The position numbers and the translations under genes are program-made. The notes below the pieces were generated by a model. It had not been told where the DNA came from. It saw only the letters and a program-made list of their open reading frames with translations, and did no database searches. From Azospirillum melinis (GTDB lineage: Bacteria; Pseudomonadota; Alphaproteobacteria; Azospirillales; Azospirillaceae), in the NCBI RefSeq assembly GCF_013340935.1, contig NZ_WHOS01000003.1, positions 62,001 through 126,000 on the forward strand: DNA of 64,000 bases, written 5' to 3'. Numbering within the stretch: the stretch's first letter is position 1; the number at the start of each line of letters is the position of its first letter. Below are positions 9,160 through 16,819 of the stretch, piece by piece.

Positions 9160-9276
9160 GGGGAACTCCCTTGGTGTCGTGTGGGTCTAATGATCGGTAG
9201 AGCGTCTTCTCGGGATCGAGCGTTCCCGCAAACCGATTAGGCGTGGAATAGGGTTAAAAGAACTTTAAATGCCATG

Positions 9277-9294
9277 TAATCCCGGCTGGGATTA
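9277..9294. promoter_or_regulatory. Short perfect inverted repeat, possible operator or weak hairpin
   Basis: TAATCCC (9277-9283) and GGGATTA (9288-9294) are perfect complements around GGCT, in an AT-rich patch of the gap between 9159 and 9404. There is no adjacent T tract, so an operator is as likely as a terminator. Confidence 0.3.
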
Positions 9295-9403
9295 AGAATT
9301 ACCACTTCAGAGACTGCGGCTGGTGGTCCTGCGCAGCAGCATGCAGCGCCGGAAACGCTTCCGGATCTCGCTTCCTGTTCAGAACTTCGGCAAAGGCCAA
9401 GCT

Positions 9404-11407
9404 TCAGCCTGCCTGGAAGCGCGACACCTGACGGCGCGTTTCATCGGCGAGGCGGGAGAGATGCACCATCGTCGCGGCGATCTCCTCCGACGCGGCGGCA
9501 TTCTTGGAGGCGACGGTGCGCACGCTCTCGACCGACCGCTCGATTTCGCGGACGGAGGCCTGCTGTTCCTCCATGGCGACCGCGACCGATTGGAAAGCGC
9601 CGTCGATGCGGTCGACCCGTTCGGCCAGACCGTCCATCCGGCGCCGCGCCTGTTCGGTGACGGCCTTGCCCTCTTCGGCCAGTGCGGCGGCCGCTTCGAT
9701 GATTTCGGCGATCTGGCGGGCGCTCTCGACGGCGTTGTCGGCGAGCTTGCCGACCTCTTCGGCGACCACTTCGAAGCCTTTGCCCTGCTCGCCGGCGCGG
9801 GCGGCTTCGATGGAGGCGTTGACCGAAAGGATGTTGGTCTTCACCGCGATCTGGGTGATCGCCTCGGTGATGCGGCCGATGCGGCGGCTGTTGTCGGCAA
9901 TGGTCTGCGAGACGCGCAGCAGCCGCGCCATGTCCTGCCGCCCACCGTCGGCGAAGTCGGCGGCATCCTTCACCATGTCGGACGCATCGCGTGTGCTGTC
10001 GGTGACATGGGCGATGGCGCGGGCCGATTGCCCGACCGCCGTCGCCACCTGATCCAGATCGTCGGTCTGTTCCGATGCGCCGTCCGACACATGGGCGATG
10101 GCGGTGCTGGCCTGCCCGGCGGCGACGGCGACCTGGGTCGCCTGCTCGCCGATGGTGCGGAAGGCCGTGCCGGTTTCTTGCAGCAGGGCCACCATCTCGC
10201 CATAGGCCCCATGGAAGTCCGGAGCCTGCTGGGTCCCGACCGTCTCAAGCGCTTCCACCGGCTTGCCGGACAGCCTGTGCATCTCGCCATGCAGTCCGTG
10301 CAGCACCTGGATGACGGTGGCGACGGCACGGCCGATGGAGCCCAGCTCGTCCTGCCGGCCGGTGTTGGGCACCGCCACCGTCAGATCGCCGTCCGACAGG
10401 CGCTGGACCGCCGCGGTGGTAGCGGCGATGGGGCCGGTCAGGCTGCGGGCGATCAGGATGGACAGGATCGTGCCGGCGGCCAGCGCGCCGAGCGCGCCGC
10501 TCCACAACAGCATGACCGCGCGCGACCGTCCGGCCTCGCGCTCGGCCGTCTGGGCCGCCACCAGCTGCGTCACCTGATCGTTGACGATCCTGGCGGCGTC
10601 GCGCATGGCGTCCCGCGCGGCGTTGCGCCGGGCGACGATGTCGGCCACCAGCAGGAACTCGGTCTCGACTCCCATGATGGAGGCGGTCAACTTCTCCGAC
10701 TCGCGCAGCGCCTCCCCGTCGTTGGCCGCCTTGCGGACATCGCCGACGACCGCCAGCAACCGGTCGATGCTGGCGCTGAGGGAGTTGCGGCCGGAACCGC
10801 CATGGTCGATCAGGAACTGCTGCACGTCCAGCAGTGCGCCGCGGGTATCCTGGATCAGCCGTCCGGCGATGGAGACCAGCAGCGCCGAGGATTCCAGCGC
10901 CGTCACCGCCGCACGGTCGCCAGGATCGGCCTTCACCCGCGCCAGCGCGTCGGCATAGCGCGCCGACTGCTCGTGCGTCAGCGTCTGGGCGATCACCAGC
11001 AGGGCGGCGGTCTGCTTGCGCAGCTTCGCCAGGCTGGCGAAGCGGTCGACCTCCAGCCCGACCACCTCGTCGAAGGACTTGCGGTAGGCCGCCAGCTTCT
11101 CCAGCGCCTCGCGCAGCGCCTCCGGGGGCACCGCATGGTTCGGCAGGGCCAGCAGCGCCTCGGCCTCCGTCCTCAACTGGTCGGTCAGCTGCCGCACCCG
11201 CCGGCTGGCGGAGGGATCGACGTCCAGCAGGTAGCGCGACTCCTCCTGCCGGGCGCTGTACAGCAGCGTGTCCAGACGGGCGGTCTGGGCGGCGATCTCC
11301 ACCCGCGAGGCGTAGGTGTTCAGCCCGCTCCAGCCGACGACTGCGACGGCGAGCGTCAGCAGCAGGACGGCGGCGAAGCCCAGGGCGATGCGGGTGGCGA
11401 TGGACAT
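9404..11407 (-). CDS. Methyl-accepting chemotaxis protein with large helical periplasmic domain
   Basis: This transmembrane receptor should signal to the CheA/CheW proteins encoded next to it. Of 667 residues, about 8-27 form the first membrane segment. A roughly 265-residue, almost entirely helical periplasmic region follows (it resembles the helical bimodular, HBM, sensor type), then a second membrane segment near 297-320, a HAMP domain ([20 protein letters not shown]) and the cytoplasmic signalling domain. The hairpin tip reads [26 protein letters not shown] in place of the common [19 protein letters not shown] chose the ATG at 11407 because membrane topology begins there; no strong ribosome site is visible. 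No C-terminal CheR-docking pentapeptide is present. Confidence 0.93.
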   Translation of the reverse strand: MSIATRIALGFAAVLLLTLAVAVVGWSGLNTYASRVEIAAQTARLDTLLYSARQEESRYLLDVDPSASRRVRQLTDQLRTEAEALLALPNHAVPPEALREALEKLAAYRKSFDEVVGLEVDRFASLAKLRKQTAALLVIAQTLTHEQSARYADALARVKADPGDRAAVTALESSALLVSIAGRLIQDTRGALLDVQQFLIDHGGSGRNSLSASIDRLLAVVGDVRKAANDGEALRESEKLTASIMGVETEFLLVADIVARRNAARDAMRDAARIVNDQVTQLVAAQTAEREAGRSRAVMLLWSGALGALAAGTILSILIARSLTGPIAATTAAVQRLSDGDLTVAVPNTGRQDELGSIGRAVATVIQVLHGLHGEMHRLSGKPVEALETVGTQQAPDFHGAYGEMVALLQETGTAFRTIGEQATQVAVAAGQASTAIAHVSDGASEQTDDLDQVATAVGQSARAIAHVTDSTRDASDMVKDAADFADGGRQDMARLLRVSQTIADNSRRIGRITEAITQIAVKTNILSVNASIEAARAGEQGKGFEVVAEEVGKLADNAVESARQIAEIIEAAAALAEEGKAVTEQARRRMDGLAERVDRIDGAFQSVAVAMEEQQASVREIERSVESVRTVASKNAAASEEIAATMVHLSRLADETRRQVSRFQAG
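9701..9907 (-). repeat. Copy 1 of a nearly identical receptor signalling segment
   Basis: These 207 bases, read on the minus strand, match 12361-12567 on the plus strand with about a dozen differences by eye, nearly all at third codon positions. The segment covers the signalling hairpin of the receptor gene. The two copies form an inverted pair about 2.5 kb apart. Confidence 0.85.
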
Positions 11408-11622
11408 GCCGGTGGAGGTCCGATCAAGGCCGCCCCGAGGGCGGCGCCGGGTTGAGCGATGGGCGGACGGCGGAAGCCCCGCGTGACCTGCGGCATCCCA
11501 GTCCATCCGCCGGATTCACCTTGCTTCGGTTGGGGTGCATCCGGCAAGTCATAAGGGTGGCGTGCGGTCTCCGCGAGATGTCGCGGGATGCCGCTGGTCG
11601 TTCGTAAGGAGCCTGTACTGCG

Positions 11623-12864
11623 ATGTCCCTTCCGGCCAGCTTGCGGATCCTTCCCCGCTTCGGACTCGCCGTTCTTCTGCCCACGGCGGCAGCGCTCGTT
11701 CCCCTTCTGCTTCCCCAGGCGGTTCCGGATGCCGCGCCGCAGACCGTCTGGCTGGCCACAGGCGGCGCGCTTGCCCTCGCGCTGCTTATAGGTTGTGTCC
11801 TGGCGCTCGATCTGTCGGATGCGATGACGCGGCTGGAGGCTGCTGCGGACCGCCTCGCCGCCGGAACGCCGGACACCGGAACGCCGGATCCCAGGATGCC
11901 GGAGGATGCATCCGTGCTGTCTGTCCGCGGCGACGAGGCCGGAGGCATTGCCGCGGCGCTCGCCCGTGTCGCGCGGACCCAGGACAGCCTCCATGCGACC
12001 CTCCGCCGCCTGACGCACGAGGCCGGCGGCGACGCACCGGCCACAGCGCCTCTCCCCGGCCGCTATGGCGAGATGGCGGCGCTGGTGGAGGACGCCCGTG
12101 CCTCCTTCCGGAACATCGGCCAGCAGGCCGCCCAGGTCGCCGTCGCCGCCGGGCAGGCCAGCACCGCGGTGTCGCAGGTCGCCGACGGCGCCGCCATCCA
12201 GACCGAGGATCTCGACCGGGTGGTGAATGCGGTCGGCCGCTCCGTACGGGCCATCGCCGACGTCACCGACAGCACCCGCGCCGCCTCCGACATGGTGCGT
12301 ATCACCGCTGGATTCGCCGACCGCGGCAAGGCGGAGATGGCGCGGCTGGTGCGTGTCTCCCAGACCATCGGCGACAACAGCCGCCGCATCGGCCGCATCA
12401 CCGAGGCGATCACCCAGATCGCGGTGAAGACCAACATCCTGTCGGTCAACGCCTCCATCGAGGCCGCCCGTGCCGGTGAACAGGGCAAGGGCTTCGAAGT
12501 GGTCGCCGAGGAGGTCGGCAAGCTCGCCGACAACGCCGTCGAAAGCGCCCGTCAGATCGCCGAGATCGTCGAGGCCGCCGCAGCACTGGCGGAGGAGGGG
12601 ATGGCCGCCACGGCGGAGGTGGTGCAGATGATGGACGGCATCGCCGAGCGGGTCACCCAGATCGACCGCATGGTCCAGTCGGTCGCCGCAGCCATGGCCC
12701 ACCAGCAGGACCATATCGTCGAGATCGAATCGAACGTCGGCAACATCCGCACTGTCGCCTCCAAGAATGCCGCCGCGTCGGAGGAGATCACCGCGACCAT
12801 GGTCCACCTGTCCCGGCTGGCCGATGACACGCGGCGGCTGGCCGAACGCTTCCGGGCGTCGTGA
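11623..12864 (+). CDS. Methyl-accepting chemotaxis protein without a sizeable periplasmic domain
   Basis: This 413-residue receptor has two hydrophobic segments (about 9-28 and 42-62) joined by a loop of only about 13 residues, so it lacks an external ligand domain. A linker and the signalling domain follow. From about residue 150 the cytoplasmic part closely parallels the divergent receptor at 9404-11407, including the same hairpin tip. AAGGAG lies about 10 bases before the ATG. The gene ends in a GTGA overlap with cheR, so it heads the plus-strand chemosensory operon. It may sense a cytoplasmic or membrane state, or act as an adaptor receptor. Confidence 0.92.
   Translation: MSLPASLRILPRFGLAVLLPTAAALVPLLLPQAVPDAAPQTVWLATGGALALALLIGCVLALDLSDAMTRLEAAADRLAAGTPDTGTPDPRMPEDASVLSVRGDEAGGIAAALARVARTQDSLHATLRRLTHEAGGDAPATAPLPGRYGEMAALVEDARASFRNIGQQAAQVAVAAGQASTAVSQVADGAAIQTEDLDRVVNAVGRSVRAIADVTDSTRAASDMVRITAGFADRGKAEMARLVRVSQTIGDNSRRIGRITEAITQIAVKTNILSVNASIEAARAGEQGKGFEVVAEEVGKLADNAVESARQIAEIVEAAAALAEEGMAATAEVVQMMDGIAERVTQIDRMVQSVAAAMAHQQDHIVEIESNVGNIRTVASKNAAASEEITATMVHLSRLADDTRRLAERFRAS
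12361..12567 (+). repeat. Copy 2 of a nearly identical receptor signalling segment
   Basis: This is the partner of 9701-9907 in inverted orientation; see that entry. The encoded residues are almost unchanged while synonymous sites differ, which fits duplication with later conversion or strong constraint. Confidence 0.85.
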
Positions 12865-13787
12865 CCGGCGCCGCCGCTCCTCCTCCTGCCGGTTCGGATG
12901 GCCCGCTGCACGATCTGGTGCGGCGGCTGCTGGAGGATGTCCGGCGCAAGGCGGGCATCCGCCACGACCGCCCGCTGGAGCGCAAGCTGGTGCGCATCCT
13001 GGCGGCGATGCCGCTGGCGGTGCTGGAAGAGTGGGTGGCGCAGATCGAAGGGGCGCCGGCCGACAGCCCGGACTGGCTGAGCCTGATCGAGAATCTCACG
13101 ATCCATGAAACCTATTTCTTCCGCGACCTGCCGCATCACGCCTATCTGCGCGGCCATCTGCTGCCCCGCCTGATCGCCGAACGCGCCGCGACCCGGACCC
13201 TGCGGCTGTGGAGCGCCGGCTGCGCCACCGGAGAGGAGGCCTACGGTCTCGCCATCGTGACGCTGGAGGCGCTGGCCGACGCCGGGCACGCACGCCGCAC
13301 CGCCCAGGGGCTGGAAACCGACTGGACCGTCGAGGTCCTCGGCACGGACCTCAGCCGCATCGCCGTACGGCAGGCCGCCAACGCCTGCTATGGCGGCGAG
13401 GGGCTGGGCCCATTCCGCGAAATGCCGGCGGACTATGGGAACTGGTTCGTGCCGCTGGGGGCGGAGGCACCGCTGCACCGGCGGGTCCATGGCGATGCCC
13501 GCCGGGTGGTGCGCTTCGCCCGCCACAATCTGATGGACGCGGACCTGCCGGATGGGGGGCCGCCCGGCGGCTTCGATCTCGTGTCCTGCCGCAACGTCAT
13601 GATCTATTTCGACGACGACAGCCGCGAGAGGGCGCTCTCCCTGCTGACCTCGGCGGTAGCGCCGGGCGGCTGGCTGGTGCTCGGCACCACCGACCGGCTG
13701 CCGGACGACTGCTGCCGCAGCCACGGCTTCGAACGCCATCGCGGCGACCGCGCGCTCGCTTACCGGCGGGGAGGGGCGGCGGTATGA
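12861..13787 (+). CDS. cheR: Chemoreceptor glutamate methyltransferase
   Basis: CheR methylates receptor glutamates with S-adenosylmethionine. The 308-residue protein has the N-terminal helical domain, NLTIHETYFFRD near residue 75-87, the SAM-binding loop LWSAGCATGEEAYGLA from about residue 115 and CRNVMIYFDD near 243. It starts with GTG in a GTGA overlap with the receptor gene and ends in an ATGA overlap with the CheW gene, both signs of translational coupling. No TPR extension is present. Confidence 0.96.
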   Translation: MTGAAAPPPAGSDGPLHDLVRRLLEDVRRKAGIRHDRPLERKLVRILAAMPLAVLEEWVAQIEGAPADSPDWLSLIENLTIHETYFFRDLPHHAYLRGHLLPRLIAERAATRTLRLWSAGCATGEEAYGLAIVTLEALADAGHARRTAQGLETDWTVEVLGTDLSRIAVRQAANACYGGEGLGPFREMPADYGNWFVPLGAEAPLHRRVHGDARRVVRFARHNLMDADLPDGGPPGGFDLVSCRNVMIYFDDDSRERALSLLTSAVAPGGWLVLGTTDRLPDDCCRSHGFERHRGDRALAYRRGGAAV

Positions 13788-15226
13788 CGACCTGCGGCTA
13801 TCTCACCTTCGACATCGCCGGCACGCCCTTCGCCGTTGCCGCGGATCGGGTGGAGGAAGTGGCGGAGCCGACCGGCATCACCCGGCTGCCCTTCGCCCCG
13901 CCGCAGGTGGAGGGCTTGGCGAATGTCGCTGGCCGTATCCTGCCGGTGCTGGACGTCACCGGCTATCCGTCGCTGCGGCTGGCCTGGGGCGGCGGACGGC
14001 GCGGCGGTCTGCTGATCGTGTTGCGCGCCGGGGCCGGTGTGCTGGCACTCCGCGCCGGCCGCATCGGCGGCACGCTGACGGCAGAGCGGGTGGGGCTGTG
14101 CGCGGCGGAACCGGAGGATTGCGGAACACCGGTGGCAGGCCGGCTGCGCCATGGCGACCGGTCCCTGCGGCTGCTCGACCCCGACCTGATGCAGATGGGG
14201 CGCGGCGGGGCGCTCGCCATTCCGGGACTGGCGGATGCCGATGCGCTGTCCGGCGGTGCCGCCGAACCTCCCGACCCGTCGCGCGAGCGTGCCACCATCC
14301 GCCTGCTGATGGTGGAGGTCGCCGGCCAACCCCATGCGCTGGAGATGGCCGATCTGCTGCTGGTCTTCCCCATCGCCGACTTGCGGCCGCTGCCCCATGC
14401 GCCCGTGCTCGTCCGGGGCGTGGCGCGGGTGCAGAAACGGTCGATCCTGGTCACCGATCCGCTCGGTGCAGGTGCCGGTATCGGGGATCGGTATGGCTGC
14501 TACGCCGTCGTCCTGCGGACGCGCCGGGGGCCGGTGGGCGTGCGGGTGGATGGAGTGCGCGGCGTGGTGCGCGTGCCGCTGGACCGCCTGCGCGCGGGGG
14601 AGGCCGGGGCGGCGGCCCGGATCGTGGACTATGATGGACTCTGGCTCGACGTGAGGAGCGTGGCGCGCATGCTGGGCGATCGACTCGACGACATCGGCCG
14701 TTTCGTGCCCGAGGGCGGCGATCCCGACGACGATCTGGCGGAAAGCCGCCTGCCCCGCCGTTTCTACCGCCGCTTTCTCACCCTGGTGGTGGAGGCCCGC
14801 ATCTATGCGCTGGAGTTCGAGAGGGTCCGCCGCGTGGTGGAGGTGTCCGACCGGCTGTGCCTGCCGCAGGGCGCGGAAAGCTTCGACGGGCTGACCGATG
14901 TCGACGGCCGCATCCTCCCGGTTCTCGATCTGCGCCGTCTGTTGGCGCGGGCGCCGGTCGGCGCGCCTCCTGCCACGCCCGGCATCGCCATCCTGGTGGA
15001 GATCGACGGCGGGACCGTGGCTGTGATCGCCGACGAGATCCAACGCATCCGCAAGATCGACAGCGAGGATGTCGACCCGCTGTCCGACCGCCTGACCGCC
15101 GCGGTGATCCGCCTGGACAATGCCCTGATCCCGGTTCTGCGGCCCGAGGGACTGACCGCCGCCGCGGCTGCCGGCACCAGGGTGCTGCCCATTGGAGACG
15201 CCCGGAGCGAGGCTGCCGCGCCATGA
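13784..15226 (+). CDS. Triple-domain CheW-like coupling protein
   Basis: CheW links receptors to the CheA kinase. This protein has 480 residues, about three times the usual length, and reads as three CheW-like units: about 1-135 (YLTFDIAGTPFAVAADRVEEV, then VAGRILPVLDV), about 165-310 (LLMVEVAGQPHALEMADLLLV, then VQKRSILVTD) and about 325-470 (LTLVVEARIYALEFERVRRVVEV, then VDGRILPVLDLRRLL). The first and third units keep the VxGRILPVLD motif, while the middle is more divergent. It overlaps cheR and cheB by ATGA. A multi-CheW chain could crosslink receptor arrays. No separate single CheW is encoded nearby. Confidence 0.88.
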   Translation: MTTCGYLTFDIAGTPFAVAADRVEEVAEPTGITRLPFAPPQVEGLANVAGRILPVLDVTGYPSLRLAWGGGRRGGLLIVLRAGAGVLALRAGRIGGTLTAERVGLCAAEPEDCGTPVAGRLRHGDRSLRLLDPDLMQMGRGGALAIPGLADADALSGGAAEPPDPSRERATIRLLMVEVAGQPHALEMADLLLVFPIADLRPLPHAPVLVRGVARVQKRSILVTDPLGAGAGIGDRYGCYAVVLRTRRGPVGVRVDGVRGVVRVPLDRLRAGEAGAAARIVDYDGLWLDVRSVARMLGDRLDDIGRFVPEGGDPDDDLAESRLPRRFYRRFLTLVVEARIYALEFERVRRVVEVSDRLCLPQGAESFDGLTDVDGRILPVLDLRRLLARAPVGAPPATPGIAILVEIDGGTVAVIADEIQRIRKIDSEDVDPLSDRLTAAVIRLDNALIPVLRPEGLTAAAAAGTRVLPIGDARSEAAAP

Positions 15227-16302
15227 CCGACCCGCGCATCCGCCTGCTGGTGGTGGACGACAGCAATTTCGTCCGCATCGCCCTCCGCAAGATGCTGGAG
15301 CCGGCGCCCGACATCGAGATCGTCGGCGAGGCGCGCAACGGTGCGGAGGCTCTGCGCCTGTCGCGGAAGCTCAAGCCGCATGTGGTGGCGATGGACCTGA
15401 ACATGCCGGTCATGGATGGAATCGAATCGGTTCAGGCCATCGCCGCGGAAAAGGGACCGCCCTGCATCATGGTTTCCAACGAAACGTCGGAGGGGGCCGC
15501 CGCCACCATCCGGGCGCTGGAAACCGGGGCCGTGGATTTCGTCTGCAAGAACAGCTCCTTCATCACCTTCGACATGGCATCCATAGAACGCCAGCTGACC
15601 GAGAAGGTGCGCCATTGGGGCCGCTGGCGCATGGCCCTGACGGGGGAACTGGCCGCCGATTCCGTTGCGGCTCCCGTGACCGAACCCGCACCCGAACCGG
15701 CTCCGTCTCCGCGTCCGTCCGTCCGCGGACACCGCCCCGACCTCGTCGTCGTCGGCGTGTCCACCGGCGGGCCGGTGGCGCTGGCTGAATTGCTGGGTGC
15801 GCTGGGACCGCTGACCTGTCCGCTGGTGGTGGCGCAGCATATGCCGGCCAGCTTCACTGCCGGTTTCGCCGCGTCGCTCGCCCGTTCGCTCGGCCGGCCG
15901 GTGGCGGAGGGGGCCGACGGCGAGGCGCTCGACGCAAAAGCCGTCACCATCCTGCGCGGCGGCGGCGACTGGACGGTGCGCCGCGGTACTTCCGGCCGCT
16001 TCATCCTGCATGCCGCCGACCCGGCCGGCGCCATCTACCACCCCTCGGCCGACCGGCTCTTCCGCAGCGCCGCGGAGGCGGCGGAGTCGCCGGTCGCCGT
16101 CGTCCTGACCGGCATGGGCGACGACGGCAGCAGCGGGGCGGCGGCATTCGCGGAACGCCGCTTTCCCGTTCTGGTCCAGGATCCGGCGACCTGCGCGGTC
16201 GACGGCATGCCCAGGGCGGCAATCCGTGCCGGTATCGCCACGGAGGTGTTGCCGGTTACGTCAATCGCCCGCAAGCTGAACGCTCTCTTCACACTCTCCT
16301 GA
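15223..16302 (+). CDS. cheB: Chemotaxis methylesterase/deamidase
   Basis: CheB removes receptor methyl groups when its receiver is phosphorylated by CheA. The 359-residue protein has a receiver with Asp11, Asp12 and phospho-acceptor Asp58 (VVAMDLNMPVMDG). A Pro-rich linker spans about 147-168, followed by the esterase domain with the triad Ser180 (GVSTGGP), His206 (AQHMPASF) and Asp301 (LTGMGDDG). All catalytic residues are in place. It starts inside the end of the triple-CheW gene (ATGA). No CheD is visible, so deamidation would rest on CheB itself. Confidence 0.96.
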   Translation: MTDPRIRLLVVDDSNFVRIALRKMLEPAPDIEIVGEARNGAEALRLSRKLKPHVVAMDLNMPVMDGIESVQAIAAEKGPPCIMVSNETSEGAAATIRALETGAVDFVCKNSSFITFDMASIERQLTEKVRHWGRWRMALTGELAADSVAAPVTEPAPEPAPSPRPSVRGHRPDLVVVGVSTGGPVALAELLGALGPLTCPLVVAQHMPASFTAGFAASLARSLGRPVAEGADGEALDAKAVTILRGGGDWTVRRGTSGRFILHAADPAGAIYHPSADRLFRSAAEAAESPVAVVLTGMGDDGSSGAAAFAERRFPVLVQDPATCAVDGMPRAAIRAGIATEVLPVTSIARKLNALFTLS

Positions 16303-16358
16303 CAGTCAGGCACACCCCGGAAGCCGACAGGCGCTGCAAACATAGGAAGCTTTTACTC

Positions 16359-16781
16359 ATGGCGAAGCCGACGATCCTGCTGGTCGATGACTCGGTGCTG
16401 ATGCGCACCATCATCGGCGACATCGTGCGCGCTGACGACGAACTGTCCCTCGTCGGCGCGGCCGAAAACGGCAAGGTGGCTCTGGAGATGGTCAAGAGCC
16501 TGAAGCCCGACATCGTCCTGCTCGACATCGAGATGCCGGAGATGTCGGGGCTGGAGGTGATGGAGCATCTGTCGCTGATGTCGCGCGCCAAGGTCATCAT
16601 CATCTCCTCGGTCGCGCAGGTCGGCTCGCCCGAAGCGAACGAGGCCCGCGCCCTGGGGGCGGTGGAGATCATCGCCAAGCCGTCCGGCACCATGAGCCTC
16701 GACCTTGCTCATAAGAAGGGCCACGACATCGTTGCCGCCATCCGCCGCGCCGCCGGGCTGGCCCCACCCGCGAAGCCCTGA
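16359..16781 (+). CDS. Single-domain response regulator, CheY-like
   Basis: This 140-residue stand-alone receiver has the acidic pair Asp10-Asp11, phospho-acceptor Asp56 in VLLDIEMPEMSG, the switch Ser in IISSVA and Lys107. The segment KPSGTMSLDL after the conserved Lys is more typical of CheB receivers than of flagellar CheY, so it may act as a phosphate sink or drive a non-flagellar output. It lies 56 bases after cheB and 38 before cheA, inside the chemosensory operon. Confidence 0.93.
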   Translation: MAKPTILLVDDSVLMRTIIGDIVRADDELSLVGAAENGKVALEMVKSLKPDIVLLDIEMPEMSGLEVMEHLSLMSRAKVIIISSVAQVGSPEANEARALGAVEIIAKPSGTMSLDLAHKKGHDIVAAIRRAAGLAPPAKP

Positions 16782-16819
16782 GTCTCCGGTTCGGCGCCTT
16801 CTTTCGTGAGCGGTGACCC

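Noticed and set aside
9323..11455. A 710-codon plus-strand frame opposite the first chemoreceptor
   Set aside because: The chemoreceptor on the minus strand has clear domains, whereas this frame has none.
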